DNA of 64,000 nucleotides, taken from Planctomycetota bacterium (GTDB lineage Bacteria; Planctomycetota; UBA1135; UBA2386). The first letter of the stretch is position 1, and each line of letters begins with the position of its first letter. The stretch spans positions 78,358-142,357 of the forward strand of contig JACRLW010000053.1 of the NCBI GenBank assembly GCA_016235155.1, written 5' to 3'. A model generated the notes under the pieces. The model searched no databases, had not been told where the DNA came from, and saw only the letters and a program-made list of their open reading frames with translations. Shown piece by piece: positions 35,579 through 45,800 of this stretch. The position numbers and the translations under genes were made by a program.

Positions 35579-36492
35579 CCTTCGCGCAGCCGCTCTTCCT
35601 CGTGCTGCTGGTCCTGCCGGCACTCGTGCTCCTCGCGCTCTGGCAGCGCGAGCGACCGGCGATCGCAGTGCCCTTCGACCATGGCCGTGCCGGCACCGGG
35701 CGCTGGCTCGCGGTCCTGCTGCGCATCGGCGAGTCGTTGCCCGCGCTGCTGCTGTGCGTCGCGATCGTGATGCTCGCGAACCCGCAGCGTCTCAGCGTGC
35801 CGCGCACCAAGCGCGCGCTGACCAACATCCAGTTCTGCTTCGACGTGTCGGGCAGCATGACGGCGAAGTTCGGCGAGGGCAGCCGTCACGACGCCGCGAT
35901 GAAGGCGATCGACCGATTCCTCGACCTGCGCAAGGGCGACGCATTCGGCCTGACCTTCTTCAGCGACCAGGTCCTCAACTGGGTGCCGCTCACCAGCGAT
36001 CCCTCGGCGTTCCGCTGCGCGCCCGCGCTGATGCGTCCCGAGTTCCGTCTGCCGGGTTTCGGGTCGGGCACGCAGATCGGCAAGGCGCTGCTCGCCTGCC
36101 GCGAGATGCTCGTCTCGCGCGAGGGCGGCGACCGCATGATCGTCCTGGTCAGCGACGGCCAGAGTTCCGACCTCCACAGCGGCCGCGCGCAAGAGATCGC
36201 GAGCAGGTTCCGCAGCGAGGGCATCGCCGTGTGGGCCGTGCACATCGCCGAGCCGCCGATCCCCGACGACATCATCGACATCACGCGCGGCACCGGCGGC
36301 GACGCCTTCAACCCCGAGGACCAGGCTGGTCTCGACGCGGTGTTCGCGCAGATCGACAAGATGCAGGAGGCGAAGCTCGAGCAGATCTCGGGCGAGTTCC
36401 TCGACGACTTCGCGCCGTGGTGCATCGCCGGACTCGTGGTCCTCGGCCTCGGCGTGATCGTCCTCTTCACCGCGAGGCCGACGCCGTGGTGA
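35575..36492 (+). CDS. BatA-like vWA-domain membrane protein
   Basis: 305 residues from TTG 35575, which overlaps the preceding stop (TTGA). The frame is open to an ATG at 35470 in the previous gene, but only the TTG start gives the typical MTFAQPLFLVLLVLPALVLL beginning of BatA proteins. There are TM helices at about 5-22 and 52-68; a vWA domain with the MIDAS DVSGSM (90-95), Thr in GSGTQIG and Asp in VLVSDGQSSD; and a final TM (WCIAGLVVLGLGVIVLF). The vWA domain faces the periplasm or cytoplasm next to the membrane and should bind divalent metal and a partner protein. It is coupled to the next vWA gene by a GTGA overlap. Confidence 0.85.
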   Translation: MTFAQPLFLVLLVLPALVLLALWQRERPAIAVPFDHGRAGTGRWLAVLLRIGESLPALLLCVAIVMLANPQRLSVPRTKRALTNIQFCFDVSGSMTAKFGEGSRHDAAMKAIDRFLDLRKGDAFGLTFFSDQVLNWVPLTSDPSAFRCAPALMRPEFRLPGFGSGTQIGKALLACREMLVSREGGDRMIVLVSDGQSSDLHSGRAQEIASRFRSEGIAVWAVHIAEPPIPDDIIDITRGTGGDAFNPEDQAGLDAVFAQIDKMQEAKLEQISGEFLDDFAPWCIAGLVVLGLGVIVLFTARPTPW

Positions 36493-37553
36493 CGACCGCC
36501 ACCGGGCTCGCGGTCGCCGCCGCGTTCGTCCTCGTGCTCGCCGCCGAGTTGCTGCACGCGCGGCGCATCCGGAAGGTCGCGCGCCTCGCGTTCGGACCGC
36601 AGGGCCGTCCGGCGGCGTGGGTGCGCGGCCTGCCGGCGTTGCGCGCGCTCGGGGCAGCGCTCGCGGTCTTCGGCCTCGCGACCCTGCTCCAGATCGAACC
36701 GAAGGTGCACGCGAGCAAGGGCGAGCGCGAGCGCGACCCGCGGCACCTCGTCGTGCTGCTCGACGTCTCGCCGAGCATGCGCCTCGACGACGCCGGCCCG
36801 GCGCGCAAGCAGCGCCGCAACGAGCGCAGCAAGGAACTGCTCGAGTCGATGTTCCAACGCGTGTCGATCGGCGACTACGCCGTCACGATCGTCGCGTTCG
36901 CGAACGGCGCGAAGCCCGTGGTGATCGACACGCACGACGCGGGCGTGATCGACAACATCCTCGGCGACCTGCCGCTGTATCAGGCGTTCCAACCCGGGAA
37001 GACCCGGCTCTTCGACGGCCTCGTCGAAGTGGCGCGCATCGCGCATGACTGGCGACCGGAGAGCGCGATCCTCGTGGTGATGAGCGACGGCGACACCGTG
37101 CCCGCGACAGGCATGCCGAAGATGCCGCCGTCGATCGGTTCCACCCTCGTCGTCGGCGTCGGCGATCCCGTCGCGGGGCGCTTCATCGACGGCAAGCAAT
37201 CGCGGCAGGACGTCGCGACCCTGTCCCAGGTCGCGGTGCGTCTCGGCGGTCGCTACCACGACGGCAACGAGCACCACGTGCCGACCGACACCGTGCGCGC
37301 GTTGACCGCGGGCGCCGTCGACGAGAAGCGCGAGAAGCTCACGTTGCGGGAATACGCCCTGCTGGCCTTGGCGCTGGGGGCCGCGCTCCTGGTCGCGTTG
37401 CCGCTGCTCCTTCAGGCATTCGGGACGGCGTGGCGACCCGGCCTCAGCGCGCCGAACACGTCGCCCTTGCCGCGGGCAGACGAGGCACCAGACGAGGGAC
37501 GAGACGAGGGGCGAGACGAGGGACTGCTGCCCGGCGCCGCCGAAGTTCGATAG
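36489..37553 (+). CDS. BatB-like vWA-domain membrane protein
   Basis: 354 residues from GTG 36489 (GTGA overlap; GTG 36486 is an equal alternative). There is a TM near the N-terminus (LAVAAAFVLVLAAELL) and a second at about 52-67. A vWA domain follows, with the MIDAS as DVSPSM (Asp92, Ser94, Ser96), the central FANGAKPVVIDT and the third-position LVVMSDGDTVP. A C-terminal TM is YALLALALGAALLVALPLLL. The extreme C-terminus is an acidic DEGRDEG repeat coded by a short tandem repeat. Together with the preceding gene it forms the vWA pair expected downstream of MoxR and DUF58. The last stop codon (TAG) is also part of TAGGAT, a possible -10 for the next gene. Confidence 0.85.
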   Translation: MTTATGLAVAAAFVLVLAAELLHARRIRKVARLAFGPQGRPAAWVRGLPALRALGAALAVFGLATLLQIEPKVHASKGERERDPRHLVVLLDVSPSMRLDDAGPARKQRRNERSKELLESMFQRVSIGDYAVTIVAFANGAKPVVIDTHDAGVIDNILGDLPLYQAFQPGKTRLFDGLVEVARIAHDWRPESAILVVMSDGDTVPATGMPKMPPSIGSTLVVGVGDPVAGRFIDGKQSRQDVATLSQVAVRLGGRYHDGNEHHVPTDTVRALTAGAVDEKREKLTLREYALLALALGAALLVALPLLLQAFGTAWRPGLSAPNTSPLPRADEAPDEGRDEGRDEGLLPGAAEVR

Positions 37554-37619
37554 GATCCCGGCCCGTCACGCGCCGCGATCCACGCGGCCGGCACGACGAC
37601 GCCCCCTCGGAGACACCCG

Positions 37620-38210
37620 ATGCGGAAAGCCCTCCTGGCACTCTGGATCCTCCTCCCGGTCGGAGGCTGGGCCTACCACGAAGGTCCCGGTCAGGACCGA
37701 CTGCGACTCGACGCCGTCGATGGACTCGTGGCGACGGCGCATGCCGCGGCGATCGCCGGTGATCACGCGACGGCGGCGGGCAAGTACGACGAAGCGCTCG
37801 CGAAGCTGCCGTCGGGGAACGACCCGATCGCGCGCGCGATGCGGCTCGAGCGCGCGAAGGCGTGGATGCAGTCGGAGAAGCTGCCGGACGCACGCGCGGA
37901 TCTCGAGCGGCTCGTCGGCGAACTCGAGAAGGACGGCACCGACGCCACGATGCTCGCCGGTGCACGGCGCTCGCTCGCCAACGCGCGTTACTACTTCACC
38001 TGGTTGATGCGCCTCGAGGGTCTGCCGCGCGAGACCTGGGAACCCGAGATCGACGGTTCGCGCCAGCTCTACCGCTTGCTCGCGGAAGCGTCCGCCGGCG
38101 GCGACGACCAGAAGGCGCTGCGACGAAGCGAGCAGGATCTCGAAGCGGCGATCCTGCTCGAACGCCTCGCACTCTCCGACCTGCAGGGCCTGCCCCTGCC
38201 CAGTCAGTGA
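37620..38210 (+). CDS. Small exported TPR-like protein, last gene of the Bat operon
   Basis: 196 residues with a hydrophobic N-terminus (MRKALLALWILLPVGGWAYH), either a signal peptide or an anchor. The rest is helical, with TPR-like pairs: VATAHAAAIAGDHATAAGKY and IARAMRLERAKAWMQSEKLP. Bat operons often end in TPR proteins (BatC/BatE type), so a role as scaffold for the vWA proteins is inferred. It is separated by 66 bp from the previous gene and is followed by a strong hairpin, so it probably closes the operon. Confidence 0.7.
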   Translation: MRKALLALWILLPVGGWAYHEGPGQDRLRLDAVDGLVATAHAAAIAGDHATAAGKYDEALAKLPSGNDPIARAMRLERAKAWMQSEKLPDARADLERLVGELEKDGTDATMLAGARRSLANARYYFTWLMRLEGLPRETWEPEIDGSRQLYRLLAEASAGGDDQKALRRSEQDLEAAILLERLALSDLQGLPLPSQ

Positions 38211-38346
38211 GAAGGTTGCGGAACCGGCCGCGGTCGCGGTCGAAAGCCCAACCAAGGCAAGCAGCCGAAGGATGCACGCGGCGCCGGACTCGGCGCGTTG
38301 CCCGACGGCGCAGGTTCGTGAACGCGAACCGCGTGTGATGCACGGC

Positions 38347-38372
38347 GAACGGGAGGCAATGGCCTCCCGTTC
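38347..38372 (+). terminator. Perfect 11-bp hairpin after the Bat operon
   Basis: GAACGGGAGGC pairs exactly with GCCTCCCGTTC around a 4-nt AATG loop. It sits between the TPR gene stop (38210) and the ATG at 38402, 29 bp before the latter. There is no T-run, but the stem is strong. It could be a terminator, or an attenuator or operator in the leader of the large gene that follows. Confidence 0.6.
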
Positions 38373-38401
38373 TCGTCTCTGGATCTCGACTCGATCGCCC
38401 C

Positions 38402-41400
38402 ATGGTCGCCCGTTGCCCCTCGTGTCTCCTCGCACTCGCGTTCGCCTCGACGGTAGCCGCGCAGGTGCCGTCCACGCGGATCCGGCTCGTCGCTCCCGAG
38501 CCTGGGCCTGACGACGCCGCGTTGTCGCCGGCGCTCGTGCAAGCGCAGGATCCGAGCAAGCCCGCGCAGCCGGGCACCGCTCCGACGGTGCCGACTCCAC
38601 CGAGCCCGCGATTCGCGAGCTTCAAGCAACAGGTCTTCGATCGCCGGTCGTCGGCGACCTTGAAGGCCTGGGCTGCGACGGAACTCGAAGTGATCCCGCC
38701 GGAGCCGGCTCCGGCTGAGCAAGCAGCGCCAGCGGGGCAACCAGCGCAACCGCCGCAGCCGGTCGATCCGAGCGCGCCGCCGCCTGCCCCCGACCCGGCG
38801 GCCGCGGCAGCCGCGGCGACCCAGGCCGCGGAGAAGCAGGCGCGCGAGCAGAAACGTCTCGTGCGCGAGATCGAGATCGTGCAACGCGACGTCACGCTCG
38901 GTCGCTGGGAGAAGGTCGGTGCGTGGATCGCGACGCTGCCCGAGCCCGAGCGGATGAACGCGTGGGAGCATCTCGTCCGGGTGCTGCCGAACACGCCGCC
39001 GGAGCAGAATCAGAACAACGGCGTGCCGTCGAACCTTCGCGAGCAGAACCGCTTCGCGTTCGACGACCTGCTCGCGGTGTGGGCGGCGGCGCCGAAACCG
39101 CCCGAACGCAAGCAGATCGAGCTGCTCGCCGGGATCGCGCGCAAGGCACTGGACGCCGGCCACGTCGTCGAGGAACTCGTGCGCATGCTGCGCGCGCGCA
39201 CGCAGGTCCCGGCCGATCAGGGTGGACTGCCGCAACGCGGTGCGGCGTGGCTGTTGGCCGCGCTCGGTTTCGACTTCGAGCTCGACGGTTTCCTGCCGTC
39301 GCTCGACGCGGCGGTCGCCGCGAACGACCGTGACGCCCTCAACCTCATGGCGCGCCGCGAGCTCGCGGCGTGGAACCAGGAGAAGCAGCCCGCGCATCTC
39401 GAGTCGGCATGGCTCGTCACGCAGGCCGCGCTCGCGATCGGCGAGGTGAGCGAGGACGCCAAGGCGGAGGCGCTGCGTCGCGCCGTCGAACTCGCGCCGA
39501 AGGTGAAGGACGAGTTCGGCGGGGCGTGGCTCGCGGAGAGCTTCACCACGCGGCCCGAACGCGGCATGGAAGTCATCGCCACGATCGGCGGGCAGTCCGC
39601 GCGCGGTTTCGCCGAGCGGATGGGCGATCCCGAGTTCCGTCGTACGGGACTCGAACTCCAGAAGACGGCGGTCGACGCGCTGCTCGCCGCCGCTCCCGAA
39701 CGCGCCGACGGTTGGCGCAGGAGCCTCGCGATCCTCGCGGAGAACTGGCTCGCCGAAGCGCAGCACGCCTACGAGTACTCCACGTCGAGTTCGCGAGGGC
39801 CGCTGATGCGCCGCGACTCGTTCGGCAACATCTACTGGGTCGACACCGGCGGTTATCAGCGCACGCCGGTGCAACCGATCGAGCCAGGCAAGCTCCTCGA
39901 GCTCGCACCCGGCGGACGCTGGCTCGAACTCCTCGACGATGCACTCAAGCCCCGCTTCTCGACGGTCGTCGCCAAGCTCTGGCTGAAGGTCAACGAAGAG
40001 GAGAAGGCCTTCCCCTACATCGAGCAGTTCGCCGCGACCTTGCCGCGCAACGCGAAGGAACTCGCCGCGGAGTTCCTGCGGGTGTGGATCAAGAACCACA
40101 ACCCGAACGCGGCACAGCAGAACACCGACGCCTACATGTTCATGTATGGCTTCGACCAACGCTCGGCGGGCATCCCGCTGACGCGTTCGCAGCAGGAGCG
40201 CAACCTGAAGGACCTCGCCAGGTGGGTGACGCGCCTGCGGGCGTTGCCCGGCGAGATCGTCGACTCGCGCCAGCTCGCGCAGGCCTTCACGGCGGCGCAC
40301 AGCACGGCGGAGGTCTATCGCATCGAGTCGATCGAGTCGGTGTTCGGCAAGCTCGACGCACAGGAGCCCGCGATGCTGGCGAGCCTCGTGCAGGGCATGC
40401 GCGCCAACCTCGGCAACGTGTGGCGGAAGCCAAGCACGCAGGAGGACAAGAAGACCAATCGGCGGCAGAAGGACATCGAGCGCGAGGTGATGCGGGGCTA
40501 CGCGGTCGCGCGCGAGGTCGTCGAGACGGCGCTGAAAGGGGGGAAGGACGGCGCGAAGGGCGGCGCGGAGGACTGGAGCCTGGTGCTCGCCCACGCCGCG
40601 GTGCTCCACGACGAGAACGGCTTCCGCCAGGAGGTCGAGAAGGACACCGGCTTCGCCGCGCGCCGCACCGAGGCGATGGAGCGTTTCGCGCGCGCCGCGG
40701 AGCTCTACGCGAACAAGGCGCCGTCGCTGGCACTCGACGAGGAGAGCACCGAACCGTTCGAGATCTGGTTCTACGCGGCGCTCGGCGCGAGCGACCTGCC
40801 CGCGGTGAGTCAGGACACGCAGCTCGACGAGCGGCAGCTGGTCAAGATCCAGCGTGCGATCGAGGGGCTCGGCGGCGATCGCAAGGAGCGGCACCTGTCC
40901 CGCTTCGCGAACCTGCTCTTCAACCGGATGAGCGCCGTCAACCCCGCGGTGAAGTCGCGCTACCTCGAAGGCGGCTTCGCGATCGTCGGCGATCACCCTC
41001 AGGCCGGCGAAGCGCGCAAGGTCTGGTCGTACTACAAGGACCTCGTCACCGAGATCCGGCTCGTCGCGGAGATCGACGGCGACGCGACCGTCGGCACGAA
41101 GCCCTTCGGAGTGCGCGTGAACCTCGTGCACACCAAAGACATCGAGCGCGAGGCGGGGGGCTTCGCGAAGTACCTGCAGAACCAGACCAACCAGTACTAC
41201 GCCTACAACTACGGTCGCCCGCTGGAGAACTACCGCGACAAGTTCCAGGAGGCGGCGCAGAAGGCGCTGCAGGAGCAGTTCGAGGTGATGTCGGTGACGT
41301 TCAACGCCGCCGACGTGAACAGCAAGGCGACGGCGGAGTACGGCTGGCGCGTGACGCCGTACGTCTACATCCTGCTGCGCGCGCGCGGCCCGCAGGTCGA

Positions 41401-42217
41401 CAAGCTGCCGCAGCTCCGCTTCGACCTCGACTTCCTCGACACCTCGGGCTACGCGGTCCTGCCGATCGTGTCGGCCTACGTGCCGATCGACGCGTCGAAG
41501 GAGCCGGGCGAAGCGCGTCCGTACCGCGATCTGGAGATCACGCAGATCCTCGACGAACGCCAGAGCAAGACCGGCAAGCTCGTCCTCGAGATCAAGGCGC
41601 AGGGCAAGGGCCTCGTGCCGGACCTCGGCGAGATCCTCGACGTGCAGCCGGCCGACTTCGAGATCACGTCGACCGACGACCCTGGTGTCGCCGTCTCGTC
41701 GTTCGACGACGACCGCGAGCAGATCGTGTCGGAGCGTCGCTGGACGATCGCGATGGCCGCGAAGGCAGACTTGCCCGAACGGCCGGAGACCTTCCGCTTC
41801 GCGTCGGCGAAGGACGGCAGCGCCAAACTCACGCGCCAGCGATGCGTCGACGCCGACCTGATCGAAGCGGCGGAACTCGTCACGCTCGGCGAACGCTACG
41901 GCGAGCCGGCGTTCCCGTGGCTCACCGTCGCGCTGCCGCTCGCGATCGTCGTGCTCGGCGCGAGCACTTGGTGGTTCGTGCGGCGTCGCGGTCCGCACGT
42001 CGTGGCCCTCGGCCGCCGCCTGCCCGCGCGGCTCACGCCGTTCACGGTGCTCGGGCTGCTGCGCGACATCGCGGGAAGCGAATCGCTCGACCAGCGCTCT
42101 CGCACCGAACTCGGTGAAGTGATCGCGCGGATCGAGGCCTTCTACTTCGCGCGTCCCGACGGCGCGGAGCCGGACCTCCGCCGCATCGCCGAGGACTGGC
42201 TCACCCGCGCGGGATGA
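38402..42217 (+). CDS. 1271-residue single-pass membrane protein of unknown function
   Basis: A signal peptide (MVARCPSCLLALAFASTVAA) is followed by a Pro/Ala-rich linker (about 90-145). A very long helical region comes next (about 150-830; RYLEGGFAIVGDHPQAGEAR near 850). A beta-rich domain follows (about 880-1160; VRVNLVHTKDIEREAGGFA), with repeated strands such as LVLEIKAQGKGLVPDLG. A single TM lies at about 1177-1195 (LTVALPLAIVVLGASTWWFV), then RRRG and a cytoplasmic tail of about 75 residues. This gross topology (exported body, one TM, short helical tail) is the same as in the BatD-like protein at 34754-35578, but four times longer. No known family is recognised. It lies directly after the Bat operon on the same strand, and functional association is inferred. 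Confidence 0.65.
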   Translation: MVARCPSCLLALAFASTVAAQVPSTRIRLVAPEPGPDDAALSPALVQAQDPSKPAQPGTAPTVPTPPSPRFASFKQQVFDRRSSATLKAWAATELEVIPPEPAPAEQAAPAGQPAQPPQPVDPSAPPPAPDPAAAAAAATQAAEKQAREQKRLVREIEIVQRDVTLGRWEKVGAWIATLPEPERMNAWEHLVRVLPNTPPEQNQNNGVPSNLREQNRFAFDDLLAVWAAAPKPPERKQIELLAGIARKALDAGHVVEELVRMLRARTQVPADQGGLPQRGAAWLLAALGFDFELDGFLPSLDAAVAANDRDALNLMARRELAAWNQEKQPAHLESAWLVTQAALAIGEVSEDAKAEALRRAVELAPKVKDEFGGAWLAESFTTRPERGMEVIATIGGQSARGFAERMGDPEFRRTGLELQKTAVDALLAAAPERADGWRRSLAILAENWLAEAQHAYEYSTSSSRGPLMRRDSFGNIYWVDTGGYQRTPVQPIEPGKLLELAPGGRWLELLDDALKPRFSTVVAKLWLKVNEEEKAFPYIEQFAATLPRNAKELAAEFLRVWIKNHNPNAAQQNTDAYMFMYGFDQRSAGIPLTRSQQERNLKDLARWVTRLRALPGEIVDSRQLAQAFTAAHSTAEVYRIESIESVFGKLDAQEPAMLASLVQGMRANLGNVWRKPSTQEDKKTNRRQKDIEREVMRGYAVAREVVETALKGGKDGAKGGAEDWSLVLAHAAVLHDENGFRQEVEKDTGFAARRTEAMERFARAAELYANKAPSLALDEESTEPFEIWFYAALGASDLPAVSQDTQLDERQLVKIQRAIEGLGGDRKERHLSRFANLLFNRMSAVNPAVKSRYLEGGFAIVGDHPQAGEARKVWSYYKDLVTEIRLVAEIDGDATVGTKPFGVRVNLVHTKDIEREAGGFAKYLQNQTNQYYAYNYGRPLENYRDKFQEAAQKALQEQFEVMSVTFNAADVNSKATAEYGWRVTPYVYILLRARGPQVDKLPQLRFDLDFLDTSGYAVLPIVSAYVPIDASKEPGEARPYRDLEITQILDERQSKTGKLVLEIKAQGKGLVPDLGEILDVQPADFEITSTDDPGVAVSSFDDDREQIVSERRWTIAMAAKADLPERPETFRFASAKDGSAKLTRQRCVDADLIEAAELVTLGERYGEPAFPWLTVALPLAIVVLGASTWWFVRRRGPHVVALGRRLPARLTPFTVLGLLRDIAGSESLDQRSRTELGEVIARIEAFYFARPDGAEPDLRRIAEDWLTRAG

Positions 42218-42241
42218 GGTCGCTCGGGTGGGGCGGCGCGC

Positions 42242-42838
42242 TCAGAACTGCACGCCGCCGCCGAGCGTGAGGAAGCCGCCGGTGCCGACGGTCTCCGTCG
42301 GCCAGCCCCACAGGTATGCGCCGATCGCGATCTCGCCGATGGCATGTTTCGCGACTTCGATGCCGAGGACGGCGCGGCCGATCGCGAGCGCGCCACCGGT
42401 GTCGCGCACCGCGGAGTCGAAGTCGAAGATCGCCGCGCCGACGCCGGCTCCGAAGCGCGGCGTGAGCGCGAACGCGTCGCCGCCGATGCGCACGCCGATC
42501 GAAGCCATTCCGCCGAGCAGGTGCGTGTCGACTCCCGCGCCGGTGAAGGCGTCGGTGTGACTCGTCGTCGCGTAGAAGGGCTCGACGGCATAGAGCACGG
42601 CGTCCTCGTCCTCCTCTTCGGTTCCTTCGAGCCGCGCGGAGATCCAGATGCCGTCGCCGGCGTCGAGGTCCGCGTCGAACTCGATCCCACCGTTCAGCTC
42701 GAACTCGTCGATGTCGGCCTCGGCGCTCAGCGCCGGGATCCAGGCGACGGTGATCGCGTGGCGGTCGAAGCCCGTCGCGCAGGCCCCGAGCGGCAGGACG
42801 ATGGCGCAGAGAAGACCGCCGGCGGCGACGCGGGACAT
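42242..42838 (-). CDS. Outer-membrane-type lipoprotein, beta-barrel-like
   Basis: 198 residues. The signal peptide ends in the lipobox LGAC (Cys20). The mature protein is made of alternating strands with Gly-rich turns (GVDTHLLGGMASIGVRIGGD, then LTPRFGAGVGAAIFDFDSAV), and it ends with aromatic Phe (GGFLTLGGGVQF), the usual C-terminal signature of outer-membrane barrels. A small barrel carrying a lipid anchor is unusual, so either the lipobox or the barrel may be misread. There are acidic patches (EEEDEDAV) in the first third. Function unknown. It converges with the 1271-residue protein gene. Confidence 0.6.
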   Translation of the reverse strand: MSRVAAGGLLCAIVLPLGACATGFDRHAITVAWIPALSAEADIDEFELNGGIEFDADLDAGDGIWISARLEGTEEEDEDAVLYAVEPFYATTSHTDAFTGAGVDTHLLGGMASIGVRIGGDAFALTPRFGAGVGAAIFDFDSAVRDTGGALAIGRAVLGIEVAKHAIGEIAIGAYLWGWPTETVGTGGFLTLGGGVQF

Positions 42839-42882
42839 GCGCGCACGTTCGCGGGCTGCCGCGACCGCCGCAAGCGCGCGCG

Positions 42883-45800
42883 TCAGAGGATCCGCACCTC
42901 GAGCCCGTTGCTCGCGCTGATCGCGCCGCTCGGTGCGGCGGGATCGGCGCAGACCACCTGGACGAACAACGATCCGGCGGCCAGCGAGGGCGGGAGAGCG
43001 AAGGTGAGCCGCGCGCGGCCGTCGGCGGCGAGCGCGAAGCCGGCGCTGAGAGGTGACTGCACGAGCAGGTTGCAGGCGCCGAGGATCGGCGTCTGCGCGG
43101 CCGCGGTGCCGAGCAGCAGGATCGAACTCGCGCCCGCGGCGCCATCACCGACGACGAGCGCGAAGGTCTCGCCCGCGGCGGGCCGGCCCTCGCCGGCGAG
43201 GATCGGCGTGCGACCGTTGCCGCCGGGACAGCCCTGCCCGTAGCGGACCGTCGCGACGGGATCGAGGCGGAAGGCGACTGCGGTCGTGCCGTCCGCCGAG
43301 CGACCGGTCCCGACGATCTGACCGTGGTCGTTGATCGCGCGCGCTTCTTCGAGCGTCCAACCCAGCACATCCGCGGGTTCGATCATCGCCGCGAGTTCCT
43401 GCATGCCGCGCGTCGGAGTGTGCAGGACCGCGCGCTTGCCGACGGCGCCGCGCCGCGCGGAGAACCCGACCGACTGGCCGTGATCGTTGATGCCGAACGC
43501 GAGGCTGTGCACGTCGCCGGGCAAGGCACCGAGGTCGACCATCGTGCTGCCGTCGACGCGGAACGCGTGCGGCGCGGAGAACCCGGTGTCCGCCGAGATG
43601 CCGCAGATCTGACCGTGCTCGTTGATGTCGTAGGCCGTCGACCACGCGTGCCCCGACAGCACCCCGAGGTCGCGCATGGCCGTGCCCGCCTGCCAGACGA
43701 AGGCGCGTCGGCCGGCGCTGGCGACGAACGAATCGCCGACGACCACTCCGCGCCCGTTGATCGCGTACCCGTAGCTCGCCGAGCCGCCGAGGAGCGTGCC
43801 GAGGTTGACCATGCCCCCGGACTGCGTCCACACGTACGCGCGCCCGTAGCCGAGAGTCGAGTAGCGCGTCGTCGTGCCCACGACCTGGCCGAGGTCGTTC
43901 ACGCCTGCGGCCGTCGAACTCGTGAACCGTGACTGCGGCACGCCGGTGTACGGGACGAGATAGACCTCTTCGTAGTTGATGCCGCCGGTGATCAGGCCCG
44001 ATGGACTGATCGCCGTGACGTCGTTCGCGGCGAGCACGCGCTGGAAGCCCGCGTAGTCGGAATGGAAGAACGCGCCGCCGACGTTGCCGACCGCGATGCC
44101 GTCGTCGTTGATGTCGCTCACCGTCACCGACGAGTACGGCGCGGTGCCGATCACACGCAGCGCGTAGGTCGGACCAGCCCAGACCTGGAAAGTCGCCGTC
44201 TCGCTTCCGACGCTCGACGTCGCCTGCACGGTGACGGTGCCGTCGGGTGCGGTTCGCGCCACCGTGATCGGGAACGCCGCATGCAGCGAGCCGGGCGGGA
44301 TGAACACCGTCGCGGGGACCGTCGCCGACCCGTTCGGGGTCGCACTCAGCACGACCAGCACGCCGCTCGCGGGAGCCGGTCCGTCGACGGTGATCGTCGC
44401 CGTGTGCGACGTGCCGCGCCGCGCGCGCGTGACGCCGAGTCCGAGGTACGCGAGCCCGCTGAAGGCGTCGTCGACGCGTACGACGAAGCCGTCGCTCAGG
44501 GCGCTCTTGATCGGTTGATAGGCACCGGGCGTCGGGGTGATCGCGGAAGCGGACGAAGCGCCACCCGCCATCCACGCGGAACCGGTGGAGTCGATCGCGA
44601 GACCCGCGAGCGCATGCGAGCCGATCGCGAGCACCTGCTCGCTGCACCAGGCACGACCGTCCGGCGCCATCCTCACGACGCGCGATCCGTTCTGCGTCGT
44701 TCCGCCAGGCAGTCGTCCGGCGTGCAACAGCACCGGATAGCCGGCGGCATCGACGCGCATGTCGACGATCCCGTCGCCGAGGTTGGCGACTCCGACCAAC
44801 GTGCTCCAACGCAGGGTCGAGAGCGTGAAGTCGAGTCGCGTGAGGAAGCCCTCCGCGTCGGCGGAGGTGTCGCTCGCGCCCGGCCAGTTCCAGACCATCG
44901 CGTCGGGCGTCCGCGGGAAGTCCTTCCGCCGCGTGCCGCCCGCGACGTAGACGTCGCCGCCCGTGCTCGCGAACGCGACCGCATTCGGCACCGACGGGAA
45001 GCGCGTCGAGGCGAGGATCGACGACAACGCCGGGTCGAAGATCGTCACGTAGCCCTGGTCGGCGAGCGTCGTGTCGAACGCGCCCGGCGTGACCGGGTGG
45101 TCCGGCGAACTCGTGAGGCCGCCGACGAGCACGAAGCCGATCGGATCGAGACACAGGGATTCGGCGTGGTCGCTGCCCGTGCCGCCGAAGTAGCTCAGGG
45201 TCTGCAGGACACCGGTCGGTCCGTACTTCGCGATGTAGGCGTCGTCGTAGCCGCCGAGCGACGTCTGCATCGCATTGAGCACCGGCAGGTCCGTCGACAA
45301 CGTCGAGCCGATCACGATCGCCTGACTCGAGCCGTCGAGCGCGATGTCACCGCCGAACGCGAGGTTTCCCGAGAGTCCGCTCCACAGCTCGCGACCCGAG
45401 CCGCCGAGGTAGGTCGAGAAGACGAAGCCGCTGCCGCTCGCGTTCAACCGGCAGACGAATGCGTCGTAGTTGCCGCCGATCGCGGGCTGCGCGGCGTTCG
45501 CGGTGACCGGGAAGTCGGTCGCGTCGGTGTAGCCGGTGATCACCGGCTCCTGCGCGCCGTCGACCGCGACCGCGACGACCGCCTCGAACTGGTTGTAGAC
45601 CGCGCCCGAGCCGCCGAGGTATGCGGACCAGACCAGCGCACTGCCCGACGGATCGAGCTTGGCGACGAATGCGTCGTAGACCCCGTTGATCGCGCGCCCG
45701 AGTCCGCCCTGCTGCGGAAAGTCGAGCGACGCCGTCTGCCCGACGACGTACGCATTGCGCTGCGGATCGACCGCGATGTCGAGCACGTAGTCCCAGTTGC

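Noticed and set aside
38204-41998. 1264-codon open frame on the minus strand
   Set aside because: It is antisense to the 1271-residue membrane protein gene, whose signal peptide and TM helix are credible. The minus frame has the Arg/Leu/Val/Asp-rich composition seen in shadows of GC-rich genes.
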